This document shows, in pieces, positions 8,534 to 17,419 of a DNA stretch of 64,000 nt (position 1 is its first letter; each line of letters opens with the position of its first letter). Source of the stretch: Massilia agri (lineage in GTDB: Bacteria; Pseudomonadota; Gammaproteobacteria; Burkholderiales; Burkholderiaceae_D); NCBI RefSeq assembly GCF_024753255.1, contig NZ_JANUHA010000013.1:62001-126000 (forward strand), given 5' to 3'. A program made the position numbers and the translations under genes. The notes under the pieces are model-generated. The model made no database searches, was not told the DNA's origin, and saw nothing but the letters and a program-made list of their open reading frames with translations.

Positions 8534-9607
8534 ATGCAACAATACTCGGTAGGACTCATCGGCTTCGGCCTGGGCGGCTCCATCTTTCACGCACCGATGA
8601 TCGCCGCCGTTCCCGGCCTGCGGCTGGCGCGGATCGCCAGCCGCAGCGCGCAGGCCGAGGCGCTCGGCGCCTATCCCGGCGTGCGGCTGGACGACACGCC
8701 GCAAGCCATGCTGGACGACCCCGCCATTGCGCTGGTCGTCGTGTGCACGCCGAATGCGAGCCACCACGCCCTGGCCAAGGCCGCGCTGCAGGCCGGCAAG
8801 CACGTGGTGGTGGACAAGCCCTTCGTGCTGTCTTGCGCCGAAGGCGAAGAACTGCTCGCACTGGCGCGCCAGCGGGGCCTGCGGCTCAGCGTCTACCAGA
8901 ACCGCCGTTGGGACGGCGATTTCCTCACCCTGCGCCGCACGGTGGAATCGGGCGAGCTGGGCGCGATCCATACCTTCCGCGCCCACTTCGACCGCTATGC
9001 GCCGCAGGTGAAGGCGCGCTGGAAGGAAGAAGCGCAGCCGGGCGCCGGCGTGCTGTGGGACCTCGGTCCGCACCTGATCGACCAGGCGCTGCAGCTGTTC
9101 GGCGTGCCGCGCTCGGTCACGGCCCACCTCGCGGTCCAGCGCCAGGGCGCCCGGGTCGAAGACGCCTTCGAATTGGTCCTGGACCACGGCGCCACCACAT
9201 CCGTACTGCATGCCGGTGCGCTGGTGCGTGCCCCCGGTCCGCGCTACCAGGTGCATGGAGCGCACGGCAGCTTCGTCAAGTACGGCATCGACCCTCAGGA
9301 AAACGCACTGAAACTGGGCCAGCGGCCGGGCGACCCCGGCTTCGGCCACGATGCGCCGGCCGACTGGGCGACCGTCACGCCGGCTATTGGTGCGCCCCGG
9401 ACCGTCGAGACCCTCCCGGGCGACTACCTGGCCTTCTATCGCGGCATGTACGAGGCGATCGCCCATGACGCGCAGGTGCCCGTGCTGCCGGAAGATGCGC
9501 TCGACGTGGTGCGGGTGATCGAACTGGCGCTGCGCAGCGGGGACGAAAGGCGGACTGTCGATGTCGATCCGGCCCCGACTATTTCAGCTGGCGAAATAAT
9601 GTATTGA
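8534..9607 (+). CDS. Gfo/Idh/MocA family oxidoreductase
   Basis: A 357-residue NAD(P)-dependent dehydrogenase. The N-terminal Rossmann domain shows GLIGFGLGGSIFHAP and the Gfo/Idh signature HVVVDKPFVLS (~95-105), and the C-terminal alpha/beta domain has GVLWDLGPHLIDQAL and FVKYGIDPQE. The features match the YdgJ/YdeS-like subset. The start has CAGGAG upstream. It follows the AraC-type gene by 32 bp on the same strand, so co-transcription is likely. The sugar or inositol-like substrate is not recognisable. A downstream DsrE gene starts 95 bp on and is probably separate. Confidence 0.9.
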   Translation: MQQYSVGLIGFGLGGSIFHAPMIAAVPGLRLARIASRSAQAEALGAYPGVRLDDTPQAMLDDPAIALVVVCTPNASHHALAKAALQAGKHVVVDKPFVLSCAEGEELLALARQRGLRLSVYQNRRWDGDFLTLRRTVESGELGAIHTFRAHFDRYAPQVKARWKEEAQPGAGVLWDLGPHLIDQALQLFGVPRSVTAHLAVQRQGARVEDAFELVLDHGATTSVLHAGALVRAPGPRYQVHGAHGSFVKYGIDPQENALKLGQRPGDPGFGHDAPADWATVTPAIGAPRTVETLPGDYLAFYRGMYEAIAHDAQVPVLPEDALDVVRVIELALRSGDERRTVDVDPAPTISAGEIMY

Positions 9608-9702
9608 AAGCTGCATGGTTTTTCTCCCCAGGCGGCATGCCTAGAATGGATTCATCCGCTGCGCGAAGCGACGGACCAAACAAATCCACAAGGAGAACAA
9701 GC

Positions 9703-10074
9703 ATGAAAGCAGCCATTATCATCCTGTCCGACCCGAAAGCCGGCGAAGAAGCCCTGGGCCGCATGTTCAACGGCCTGGCCGCCGCCTACGACTTCAAGCA
9801 GCAGGACGTCGAAGTCGGCATCTACTTCCAGGGCACCGGCACCCGCTGGCCGGGGGTGCTGGCCAACGCCGCGCATCCGATCCATGCGCTGTACAAGGCG
9901 GTCGAAGACCGCGTGGTGGGCGTGTCCTGCGGCTGCGCCGACGTGTTCGGGGCGCGCGAGGAAGTGGAAAAGGCGGGCTTCGACCTGATCACCGACAACA
10001 GCGTGCCGGGCACCTCGGGCCTGCCCAGCATCGCCCGCATCGCCGCCGACGGCTACAGCGTCTTCACTTTTTGA
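9703..10074 (+). CDS. DsrE family protein
   Basis: A 123-residue protein of the DsrE/DsrF-like fold. It begins MKAAIIILSDPKAGEEALGRMFNGLAAAYD and contains GIYFQGTGTRWP and VVGVSCGCADVFGA. The latter has two cysteines (SCGCA), which could be functional in sulfur transfer as in DsrE relatives. The ATG at 9703 is preceded by AGGAG at good spacing. Its last 11 bases overlap the end of the convergent LysR gene. The role is not known. Confidence 0.87.
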   Translation: MKAAIIILSDPKAGEEALGRMFNGLAAAYDFKQQDVEVGIYFQGTGTRWPGVLANAAHPIHALYKAVEDRVVGVSCGCADVFGAREEVEKAGFDLITDNSVPGTSGLPSIARIAADGYSVFTF

Positions 10075-10981
10075 TCACGGAGCCTGCCGGCCGGGCGCCC
10101 GAGAACCTGGGCGAGCCCGTCTTGAACGGCTGCGACAGCATCGTATCGGCGATGTCGAGCATCGCGCGCAGGCGGTCCATATGTCGCAGGTCGTGGTGAT
10201 ATCCCACCCAGATATCCCGCCCCGGAGGCTGGTCCGGCATGTCGATGCGTTGCAATCCGGAGGTCGCGTCACCCAATGGCCTCGGCAGTACTGCAATGCC
10301 CATGCCGCGCAGGCACATTTGGGCCTGGACGGCCCGGCTGGTGCTCGTGAAGACACGGCGCGACGACGGGAACCTGTCGAGCAGCCAGGCCACATCCGGG
10401 AAGTGGGACTGCGCCGTATTCATGAGGATCAGCCCGACGGACGCCGGATCGTCTTCCATCGCCCGCGCGCTCTCGGCTGAACCATACAGGCCATAGGAAA
10501 TGCTCATCAGCCGGCGCTGGACGATGTCCGGTTCGGTGAAAGGCACGAGGCGAAAGGCCACGTCGGCCTCGCGGCGCGCCAGGTTGAGCAGCCGGTAGCT
10601 TCCGATCACCTCCGGCACGACGGCCGGATGGCGGCGCGCCAGTTCAGCCAGGACGGGCGCAAGAACATAGCCGGCAAACCATTCTGCAGATGAGATGCGC
10701 AGGATGCCTTCCAGGCGTTCGTGGTTACCCGCCAGACGCCTTTCCATGGCGAGCGCGGAATTCTCCATGGATTCCGCCAGGGCCAGCACGGTGTCGCCGG
10801 CATCCGTCAGCACCAGGCCCTCCCTGGTCCTGCGAAACAGCGCCTGCTCTGCCTCGTCTTCCAGCGCCTTGATGCGGCGCCCCACCGTCGGGTGGCTCAC
10901 ACCGAGGGTACGCGCAGCCTCGCCGTACGATCCGCCGCGCACCACGGCCAGGAATATCCGGACGTCGCTCCACTCCATCAT
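10064..10981 (-). CDS. LysR family transcriptional regulator
   Basis: A 305-residue LysR regulator: N-terminal winged helix (MEWSDVRIFLAVVRGGSYGEAARTLGVSHPTVGRRIKALE in parts, residues ~2-60), then a short effector domain. The HPTVGRRI form places it in the group with a compact substrate domain. The start is ATG 10981 or the next ATG at 10978; the frame is open to a TTG at 10993. It is divergent from an SDR gene (11110) across a 128-bp gap, the usual arrangement for a regulator and its target. Confidence 0.9.
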   Translation of the reverse strand: MMEWSDVRIFLAVVRGGSYGEAARTLGVSHPTVGRRIKALEDEAEQALFRRTREGLVLTDAGDTVLALAESMENSALAMERRLAGNHERLEGILRISSAEWFAGYVLAPVLAELARRHPAVVPEVIGSYRLLNLARREADVAFRLVPFTEPDIVQRRLMSISYGLYGSAESARAMEDDPASVGLILMNTAQSHFPDVAWLLDRFPSSRRVFTSTSRAVQAQMCLRGMGIAVLPRPLGDATSGLQRIDMPDQPPGRDIWVGYHHDLRHMDRLRAMLDIADTMLSQPFKTGSPRFSGARPAGSVIKK

Positions 10982-11109
10982 TCCCCCGTTCAAAAATGTT
11001 CACCAAATGTACATGCATGTCAGTTCCTAAACAAGATTGTACGGCGCACCATGGCGTCTTTCGTCGTGCCGGCAAATCTTGCGCCGGCCCTTACCTGGAG
11101 TTTGAAAAC

Positions 11110-11856
11110 ATGAACAAGTTAAAAGACAAAGTCGCGATCGTCACGGGCGCTTCCAAAGGGATCGGCGCGGGCATTGCCCGCCAGCTCGCCGCCGACGGCG
11201 CCAGGGTGGTCGTCAACTATGCCGCGAACCAGCATGCCGCGGACCGGGTGGTCGCCGACATCGAAGCCGCCGGCGGGGTTGCCATGGCGGTGGGCGCGGA
11301 CATCACCCGCAGGACGGAAGTCGAAGCGCTGGTCCATGCGGCCATCCGCGCCTTCGGGCGCCTGGACATCGTGGTCAACAACGCCGGCATCTACCAGTTC
11401 GCCAGGATCGAAGAGACGACCGAAGAACGCTATCGCCAGCAGTTCGACATCAACGTCCTCGGCCCGCTGCTGGTCGCCGGCGTCGCCGCTGCGCACCTGG
11501 GAAAGGGCGCCAGCATCATCAACATCGGTTCCAACGTCACGCGTGTCTTCCCGGCCGAGAGCGCCATCTATACCGGCAGCAAGGGCGCGATCGACGCCAT
11601 CACCGGCGTGCTCGCGCGCGAGCTCGGCCCGCGCGGCATCCGGGTCAATGCCGTGAATCCCGGCCTGATCGACACCGAAGGCACCCAGGCCGCCGGGGTG
11701 ATCGGTTCCGACTTCCATGCCTGGTACGAACAGCAGTCGCCGCTGGGCCGCATCGGCCAGGTGCAGGACATCGCGCCGATCGTCTCCTACCTGGCATCGG
11801 ATGACGCCAGGTGGGTGACGGGCGAGATCATCCTGGGTTCGGGAGGCATGCGCTAG
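11110..11856 (+). CDS. SDR family oxidoreductase (FabG-like)
   Basis: A 248-residue classical short-chain dehydrogenase with TGASKGIG (~12-19), NNAG, the catalytic S...Y-x-x-x-K site (SAIYTGSKGAIDAITG) and a C-terminal VTGEIILGSGG. The start is the first ATG where homology begins, after TGGAGT. The longer open frame upstream carries no family sequence. The gene is divergent from a LysR regulator and 75 bp upstream of an MFS transporter on the same strand, suggesting a regulator-reductase-exporter set. The substrate is unknown. Confidence 0.9.
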   Translation: MNKLKDKVAIVTGASKGIGAGIARQLAADGARVVVNYAANQHAADRVVADIEAAGGVAMAVGADITRRTEVEALVHAAIRAFGRLDIVVNNAGIYQFARIEETTEERYRQQFDINVLGPLLVAGVAAAHLGKGASIINIGSNVTRVFPAESAIYTGSKGAIDAITGVLARELGPRGIRVNAVNPGLIDTEGTQAAGVIGSDFHAWYEQQSPLGRIGQVQDIAPIVSYLASDDARWVTGEIILGSGGMR

Positions 11857-11931
11857 CAGGCCGCACGCCTTCCCGGCTGAAGTGAATTTTTCTCTACTCA
11901 GGAAGCAATCGATTACCGAGGCAAGCCCGTC

Positions 11932-13386
11932 ATGTCATCACATCATCCCACTCCCGAGCCGCGCCGCTGGGCGATGTTCATCGTCCTGCTGGCCGGATCC
12001 TTCCTGCCGCCGCTCGACTTCTTCATCGTCAACGTCGCGCTCCCGTCGATCCGGGCCGAACTGGGCGCCTCGTCCTCGGCCGGACAGCTGGTGATTTCCT
12101 CCTATGCCGCGCTGTATGCGGTGACCCTGATCACCGGCGGGCGCATGGGCGACCTGTACGGGCGCGGGCGCATGTTCTTCATCGGGCTGGCCGGCTTCAC
12201 CGCGGCGTCGTTGCTGTGCGGCCTGGCGTGGTCGCCGTGGAGCCTGGTCGCCGGCCGCGCCCTGCAGGGGGTGACGGCGGCGATCATGGCGCCGCAGGCG
12301 CTGGCCTCGGTCCAGGCCATCTTCCCGGAAGCCGAGAAGCCGCGCGCGCTCAGCCTGTACGGCGCAGTGTTCGGGCTTGCCGCCGTGATCGGGCAGGCGC
12401 TGGGCGGCATCCTCATCGCGCTCGACCTGTTCGGCATGGGCTGGCGCATGGTCTTCCTGGCCAACCTGCCGGTGGCCGTGCTGGTCACGGCATTCGGGGT
12501 TCCGCTCCTGAAAAACGTGGGCGAACGGCGCAGCGGCCGGCTGGACCTGGGCGGCACGGCGTTGTCGATGCTCGCGCTCGCCCTCTTGATCGTGCCCCTG
12601 ATCGAAGGCCGCGAAGCCGGCTGGCCGCTCTGGTGCTGGCTGTCGCTGGCGGCGGCGCCGGTGGCGGCATGGGTGTTCTGGCGCCACGAGCACCGGCTTG
12701 CCCGCGCCGGCGGCGCGCCGCTGCTGGACCCGGCGGCGCTGCGCGCGCCGGGCCTTGGCCGGGCCCTCCTGGTCGCGCTGTCCTTCTATTCGATCGGCTC
12801 CTTCTTCCTGCTGTTCTCGGTCTACCTGCAGGACGCGCTGCACACGAGCGCCCTGGACGCCGGCCTGGTCTTCCTGCCCTTCGGCCTGGGTTTCCTGCTG
12901 GGACCACTCGTCACGCCGGCCTGCAGGCGCCTGCTCGGCGACTGGGTCAATCCGACCGGCATGGCGCTGGAGAGCGCCGGACTGCTCGGCCTGGCCTGGC
13001 TGGTCGATGCCGGTCCGGCCGGCCTGGCGCCGCAGTCGGCGCCGCTGGCCGCCGTGCTGTTCGCCATCGGCTTCGGGCAGGGACTCGGATTGCCGACGCT
13101 GATGCGCATGATCACGGGCCGTGTCTCCCCTGCCCTGTCGGGAATGATCGCCGGCGTTGCGAGCTCCACCCTGCAGGTGAGCACCGCGCTCAGCGTGGCC
13201 GTGATCGGCGGCGTGTTCTACGGCGTCCTCGGCGCACGCGACGATCCGGCGGCGCTCGCCCATGCCTTCACCGTCGCCGCCCTGTGCATCGCCGGCTGCC
13301 TGGCCGCCGGCGCCGTCCTGGGCGCCACGCTGGCCGGGCGCGCCGGCGCCGCGCAGCGTGTCAGCGCCCCTGCCGGCCCCGGTTGA
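11932..13386 (+). CDS. MFS transporter, DHA2 (14-helix) drug exporter type
   Basis: A 484-residue inner-membrane transporter. The first helix LDFFIVNVALPSIRAEL is the DHA2-family signature with the conserved Asp in a membrane helix. GGRMGDLYGRGRMF is the MFS loop motif, and GRALQGVTAAIMAPQALA follows. About 14 hydrophobic segments run to the end. Members export drugs, dyes or metabolites with proton antiport (EmrB/QacA type). It lies 75 bp after the SDR gene. Its last 26 bases overlap the convergent GH43 gene, so the two 3' ends are interlocked. Confidence 0.92.
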   Translation: MSSHHPTPEPRRWAMFIVLLAGSFLPPLDFFIVNVALPSIRAELGASSSAGQLVISSYAALYAVTLITGGRMGDLYGRGRMFFIGLAGFTAASLLCGLAWSPWSLVAGRALQGVTAAIMAPQALASVQAIFPEAEKPRALSLYGAVFGLAAVIGQALGGILIALDLFGMGWRMVFLANLPVAVLVTAFGVPLLKNVGERRSGRLDLGGTALSMLALALLIVPLIEGREAGWPLWCWLSLAAAPVAAWVFWRHEHRLARAGGAPLLDPAALRAPGLGRALLVALSFYSIGSFFLLFSVYLQDALHTSALDAGLVFLPFGLGFLLGPLVTPACRRLLGDWVNPTGMALESAGLLGLAWLVDAGPAGLAPQSAPLAAVLFAIGFGQGLGLPTLMRMITGRVSPALSGMIAGVASSTLQVSTALSVAVIGGVFYGVLGARDDPAALAHAFTVAALCIAGCLAAGAVLGATLAGRAGAAQRVSAPAGPG

Positions 13387-14386
13387 CGCCCGCCACCGGC
13401 TGCCCGAAGTCGGGCGTCCCATCCGCCCGCCAGGTGATCACCTGTGCCCGCGTATGGCGGTTCGGATCATGCAGCGGATCCCCCTTGATGTCGCGGTAGC
13501 CGCGGGCGTGGTACACCAGGATGTCCGTCTTGCCATCGGGGCTGGTGGTGAACGCATTGTGGCCCGGACCATACTGACCGGTCGCGGCGCTGCTCTGGAA
13601 CACGGGCAGCGGCGACTTGGTCCATGCGGCCGGATCGGTCAGGTCGGCGGAGGCCGCCGCGCTCAGCATGCCGAGGCAGTAGCTGGCATCGGTGGCGCTC
13701 GCCGAATAGGTCAGGAACACCCGGCCGTGCCGGACCAGGGCCGCGGGAGCCTCGTTGACGTGCTGTCCTTCCTTCTCCCAGGGATATTCGGGCGTGGTCA
13801 GCATGGTGGCCGGGCCCGTGATCGAGAGCGGCGAGTCCATGCGGGCAATGTACACCGCCGTCATGTGGCGCGTGGCCGTCGGCGGACGCTGGGTCCATGC
13901 CAGGTAGCGCTGTCCATTCACCGCGACGGTGGTCGCGTCCAGCGCGAACGACTCCCAGCCCGTCTTCAGCTGTCCCCGTTCGATCCACTGCCCTTCTAGC
14001 GGATTGGCCGCTGCATTCTCGAGCACGTAGAGGCGGATGTCGAACGGCGCGTCGGCGCGACCGGCCGTGAAATACAGATACCATTTGCCGTCGATGTGAT
14101 GCAGTTCCGGCGCCCAGATATGGCTGCTCATCGGTCCGCTGGCGTGTTTGCGCCAGACCACCTTCGCCTCGGCCTTGCCCAGGACGTTCAGGTCGCGGGT
14201 GCGGCGCAGCTCGATGCGGTCGTATTCGGGAACGGTGGCCGTGTAGTAGTAATAGCCGTCCGCGTGCAGGGTGACGTGCGGATCGGCGCGCTGCAGCACG
14301 AGCGGATTGGCGAAGCCGGGGGCGGCCGAAGCGGGCAAGGCCAGGGCAAGCGCCAGGGCAAGGATGAACCGGAAAACTCTCGTCAT
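13361..14386 (-). CDS. Exported GH43 exo-alpha-1,5-L-arabinofuranosidase-like enzyme (GH43_26 type)
   Basis: A 341-residue five-bladed beta-propeller GH43 enzyme with a clear signal peptide (long ALALALALP run ending near ASA). The catalytic-base region is QRADPHVTLHADGYYYYTATVPEYDRIELRR, with WAPELHHIDGKWYLYFTAGRA and the acid region HVNEAPAALVRHGRVFLTYSASA. These match the exo-arabinofuranosidase subfamily that releases L-arabinose from alpha-1,5-arabinan ends. A closely similar enzyme without a signal peptide is encoded at 33611-34582. It has its own copy of the locus-wide promoter (14418-14473). ATG 14386 was chosen over the ATG seven codons upstream because the signal peptide starts here. 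Confidence 0.9.
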   Translation of the reverse strand: MTRVFRFILALALALALPASAAPGFANPLVLQRADPHVTLHADGYYYYTATVPEYDRIELRRTRDLNVLGKAEAKVVWRKHASGPMSSHIWAPELHHIDGKWYLYFTAGRADAPFDIRLYVLENAAANPLEGQWIERGQLKTGWESFALDATTVAVNGQRYLAWTQRPPTATRHMTAVYIARMDSPLSITGPATMLTTPEYPWEKEGQHVNEAPAALVRHGRVFLTYSASATDASYCLGMLSAAASADLTDPAAWTKSPLPVFQSSAATGQYGPGHNAFTTSPDGKTDILVYHARGYRDIKGDPLHDPNRHTRAQVITWRADGTPDFGQPVAGVNRGRQGR

Positions 14387-14417
14387 GTGCGGGTCCGTGG
14401 ATAGCATGGATTGCCCA

Positions 14418-14473
14418 TGATACGGCGCCACGCCGGCACCGAACCAATCACTTTTTTGGCGCGAACGATACCG
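14418..14473 (-). promoter_or_regulatory. Arabinan-regulon promoter before the GH43 gene at 14386
   Basis: Read on the minus strand: a CGGTATCG box (14466-14473), 15 bp, TGATTGG (14444-14450), 20 bp, then GTATCA as -10 (14418-14423; TATCAT at 14417-14422 is the better hexamer). The same boxes with the same spacing occur before five other genes of the locus. The upstream second box seen elsewhere is not clear here. Confidence 0.72.
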
Positions 14474-14475
14474 CT

Positions 14476-15417
14476 TCAGTAGATCTCGGAAGCCGCCAGC
14501 CTCACCTGCTTGAGCAGCAGCTCGGCGCCCGGCGACAGCAGGTGCTCCTGTTGGCGGATGATGCCGAAGGCATCCATCGTACAGGGCAGTTCGATCGGCA
14601 GGACGCGCATCACGTTCAGCGACGCATAGTACTGCGCCACCTCCAGCGGCATCACGTGCAGCGAGTCGGTCTGCTGCAGCAGTGTCGTGATGAGCAGCAG
14701 CGCCGTGGTGTCGACCACGTTCGCGGGCGGCTGCAGGCCGGCGCGGCGGAACATCATGTCGAAGCGGTGGCGCAGGATGCTGCCGGGCGGCGGCAAAATC
14801 CACGGCCGGTCGACGATGTCCTCCAGGCGCAGGTCCTTCGCCTCGAGCAGCGCATGGCCGGGGCGCACCACGGCGCAGGCGGGTTCCTCGGTCAGCTCCT
14901 CGTACACCAGGCCGCTCGAATCTTCCTTTTCCAGGATGCGGCCGATCATGAAGTCGAGCGTGCCGCGCTGCAGCTTGTCGAGCAGGACGTTGCTGGGCTC
15001 CAGGTGCACGCCGATGCGCAGCAGCGGCGCCTGCTCCTTGATGCGCGCGATCGCACGCGGCAGCAGCGCCATCGCGGGCGACATGATGACGCCCACCTCG
15101 ACCTGCCCGGACAGGCCGGCCTTGAGCGCCACCAGGTCGTCGTGCGCCAGTGCGAGGCTGGTGAGCGCCATGCGCGCATGGCGGATCATGGTCTCGCCGT
15201 AGATGGTCGGCTCCATCCCGCGCGGCAGGCGCTCGAACAGGCGCACGTCCAGCATCTCTTCCAGATCCTTGATCTGCTTGGACGCCGCCGGCTGCGTCAT
15301 GTGGAGTTCCTCGGCCGCGCGGTGGATGTTGCGGTAGTCGTCCAGCGCGATCAGGAGGAGCAGCTGGCGCGTCTTGAGGCGCGCCTTCAGGAACCAGTTC
15401 GGGTTTGTTGTATCCAT
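14476..15417 (-). CDS. LysR family regulator, GbpR-like; probable activator of the arabinan/arabinose locus
   Basis: A 313-residue LysR regulator of the GbpR/CbbR-like sugar group. The DNA-binding domain begins late (LKTRQLLLLIALDDYRNIHRAAEELHMTQPAASKQIKDLEEMLDVRLFER, ~residues 13-62 in outline), followed by the effector domain with VGVIMSPAMALLPRAIARIKEQ. GbpR-type proteins are known to sense arabinose, galactose or fucose and activate nearby sugar operons. It sits between the GH43-ytf operon and a secreted GH43 gene, 56 bp after the former, so it may be read by readthrough as well as from its own promoter. Upstream DNA (15425-15452) is rich in GATATC/TATCGATA half-sites, suggesting autoregulation. 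It is the only regulator in the locus. Confidence 0.9.
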   Translation of the reverse strand: MDTTNPNWFLKARLKTRQLLLLIALDDYRNIHRAAEELHMTQPAASKQIKDLEEMLDVRLFERLPRGMEPTIYGETMIRHARMALTSLALAHDDLVALKAGLSGQVEVGVIMSPAMALLPRAIARIKEQAPLLRIGVHLEPSNVLLDKLQRGTLDFMIGRILEKEDSSGLVYEELTEEPACAVVRPGHALLEAKDLRLEDIVDRPWILPPPGSILRHRFDMMFRRAGLQPPANVVDTTALLLITTLLQQTDSLHVMPLEVAQYYASLNVMRVLPIELPCTMDAFGIIRQQEHLLSPGAELLLKQVRLAASEIY

Positions 15418-15424
15418 CAGAAAA

Positions 15425-15452
15425 TAATATCAGTATCGATATCACTTCGATA
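15425..15452 (-). promoter_or_regulatory. Cluster of TATCGATATC-type half-sites upstream of the LysR gene
   Basis: The 56-bp gap between the GH43 stop and the LysR start holds AATATCAG, TATCGATATC (15434-15443) and TTCGATAG. These resemble the CGATATCG box of the locus promoters, but the TGATTGG box and spacing are missing. The pattern fits autoregulation by the LysR protein rather than activation. Low to moderate confidence. Confidence 0.45.
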
Positions 15453-15473
15453 GAAAAAACTGTTCAGCAGCTA

Positions 15474-16433
15474 TCACTTGCAGCCCGGTGACGGGTTGGC
15501 GGCCGGCCCTTCAGCCGTTTGCGCGACCGGCAGGATCTTCCCGTCCGGGGCATAACGCAGTTCCTCGACCGCCACGGAGCGGCGGTATTCGCCACCGGTC
15601 GGCAGCTTGCCGTTATGGTAGAAGATGTAGGACTTGCCATTGAACTCGACGATGGCCTGGTGGATCGTGTTCACGTTGCTGTTCTTCTCCATGATCACCC
15701 CGCCCCACGACCAGGGGCCGGTGGCCGTCGGGCCGCTCATCACCACGGTCTCTTCGGGGAATTTGTGCGAGTACGAGAGGTAGTAGGTTCCCTTGTGCTT
15801 GTGCAGGTAGGCCGCCTCGACGAAGTTGTCCAGGCCCACGGTATGGATCGGACCGTCGATCTCGATCATGTTGGGCTTGAGCTTCGCGTATTTCATAACC
15901 GTGTTGCCCCAGTAGAGATAGGCCTGGCCGTCGTCGTCGATGAAGACGGCCGGATCGATGTCGTCCCAGGGAATCGGGCTTTCCTTCGTCATGTCGTTGG
16001 TGACCAGCGCGGTGCCGCGCGCGTCGACGAAAGGCCCGGTCGGGCTGCTTGATACGGCCACGCCGATCGCCTTGCTCTTGAGGGTGGCGTGGTCCACGGT
16101 CGAATAGAAGTAGTACTTGCCGTTGCGCTTGACGATGTCGGATGCCCAGGCGTCGCGGCCTGCCCACTTGAAGGTGCTGTAGCGCAGCGGCGAGCCGTGG
16201 TCGACCCACTTCTTCATGTCGCAGCTGGAGTACACGCGCCACTCGTTCATCACGTATTCCTTGCCGCCGACCGGCGCCTCGTCCTTGCCGACGTAGACGT
16301 AGACGCGGCCCTTGTCGACCAGCGCAGCCGGGTCGGCCGTGAAGATGTCCTTCACGATGGGGTTGGAAGCCAGGGCCATGGGCGCAGCCAATGCAGCGGC
16401 CAGTCCGGCCACGAGTGCGGACATCTTGTTCAT
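15474..16433 (-). CDS. Exported GH43 family glycoside hydrolase
   Basis: A 319-residue GH43 enzyme with a signal peptide (MNKMSALVAGLAAALAAPMALA). The three catalytic acids fall in FTADPAALVDKGRVYVYVG (base Asp), PWDDIDPAVFIDDDGQ (pKa-modulating Asp) and NFVEAAYLHKHKGTYYLSYSH (acid Glu). This form resembles arabinoxylan or arabinan alpha-L-arabinofuranosidases. It is the last gene of the ytfQ-ytfR-ytfT-yjfF operon, 20 bp after yjfF, so its products are likely the substrates of that importer. The start has GGAG upstream; frame continuation before it is not family-like. The exact linkage cleaved is not determined. Confidence 0.9.
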   Translation of the reverse strand: MNKMSALVAGLAAALAAPMALASNPIVKDIFTADPAALVDKGRVYVYVGKDEAPVGGKEYVMNEWRVYSSCDMKKWVDHGSPLRYSTFKWAGRDAWASDIVKRNGKYYFYSTVDHATLKSKAIGVAVSSSPTGPFVDARGTALVTNDMTKESPIPWDDIDPAVFIDDDGQAYLYWGNTVMKYAKLKPNMIEIDGPIHTVGLDNFVEAAYLHKHKGTYYLSYSHKFPEETVVMSGPTATGPWSWGGVIMEKNSNVNTIHQAIVEFNGKSYIFYHNGKLPTGGEYRRSVAVEELRYAPDGKILPVAQTAEGPAANPSPGCK

Positions 16434-16453
16434 CACGTCTCCTTGTTTATTTA

Positions 16454-17419
16454 TCAGTTTTGCTTCTGGCGGAAGCCCATCAGGCGCTGCACCACGCAGA
16501 ACACGAACAGCAGCGCGCCGATCACGATCTTGGTCCACCACGAACTCAGGGTGCCGTCGAAGGCGATCAGGGTCTGGATGGTGCCGAGCACCAGCACGCC
16601 CGACAGCGCACCCAGTACATACCCATAGCCGCCGGTGAGCAGGGTGCCGCCGATGACCACCGCCGCGATGGCATCCAGTTCGGTGCCCTGCGCATGCAGC
16701 CCATACCCCGACAGCATGTAGAACGAGAACAGCAAGCCGCCCAGCGCCGCGCAGAAGCCGCTGAAGGCATAAACCAGCACTTTGGTGCGTCCCACGGCCA
16801 GGCCCATCATCGCGGCCGACTGCTCGTTGCCGCCGATGGCGTAGACCGCGCGCCCGAAGGACGAGTAATGCGCCATCCACACGGCCAGGACCAGCATGCC
16901 GATCGCGACCAGGGCGCCAGGGGACAGGAAACCGCCGAGGAAGGGCAGCTGGGTCTGCGACATCGCGACGAACAGCGGATCCTCGATGGTGATCGACTCG
17001 ATGCTGATCAGGTAGCACAGGCCACGCGCCAGGAACATGCCGGCCAGCGTGACGATGAAGGGCTGCAGGCGGAACAAATGGATGATGGCGCCCATGCAGC
17101 CCCCGAAAGCCGCGCCCCCCAGCAGCACCACCGCGATCACGGCAAGCGGCGGCCACTGCGCCACCTGCAGCAGCCAGGCCGCCACCATGGTCGACAGCGC
17201 CAGCACCGCGCCCACCGAAAGGTCGATGCCGCCGGAGAGAATCACGACGCCCATGCCGATGGCGAGCACCAGGAGGAAGGCGTTGTCGATCAGGAGATTG
17301 AGCATCACCTGCAGCGACAGGAAGCCGTCGTAGGCCTGGCCGCCGGCCAGCAGCATGGCCACCAGCAGGACCACGGTGGCCGCCGAGGTGAACCAGGGAG
17401 CATTGGTGACATGCTTCAT
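16454..17419 (-). CDS. yjfF: Furanose ABC transporter permease YjfF
   Basis: A 321-residue inner-membrane permease of the RbsC/AraH family. About eight to ten hydrophobic segments are visible, with GMGVVILSGGIDLSVGAVLAL (the family signature) near residues 54-75 and GGNEQSAAMMGLAVGRTKVLVYAFSGFCAALGG in the cytoplasmic coupling region. It overlaps ytfT as ATGA. In E. coli the YtfQRT-YjfF system imports galactofuranose; here the neighbours are all arabinan enzymes, so L-arabinofuranose or short arabinofuranosides are the inferred cargo. Confidence 0.92.
   Translation of the reverse strand: MKHVTNAPWFTSAATVVLLVAMLLAGGQAYDGFLSLQVMLNLLIDNAFLLVLAIGMGVVILSGGIDLSVGAVLALSTMVAAWLLQVAQWPPLAVIAVVLLGGAAFGGCMGAIIHLFRLQPFIVTLAGMFLARGLCYLISIESITIEDPLFVAMSQTQLPFLGGFLSPGALVAIGMLVLAVWMAHYSSFGRAVYAIGGNEQSAAMMGLAVGRTKVLVYAFSGFCAALGGLLFSFYMLSGYGLHAQGTELDAIAAVVIGGTLLTGGYGYVLGALSGVLVLGTIQTLIAFDGTLSSWWTKIVIGALLFVFCVVQRLMGFRQKQN

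Noticed and set aside
13361..13386. Frameshift or misassembly where the MFS and GH43 genes overlap by 26 bp
   Set aside because: Both proteins are complete and of normal length; convergent genes with short 3' overlaps also occur at 10064-10074.
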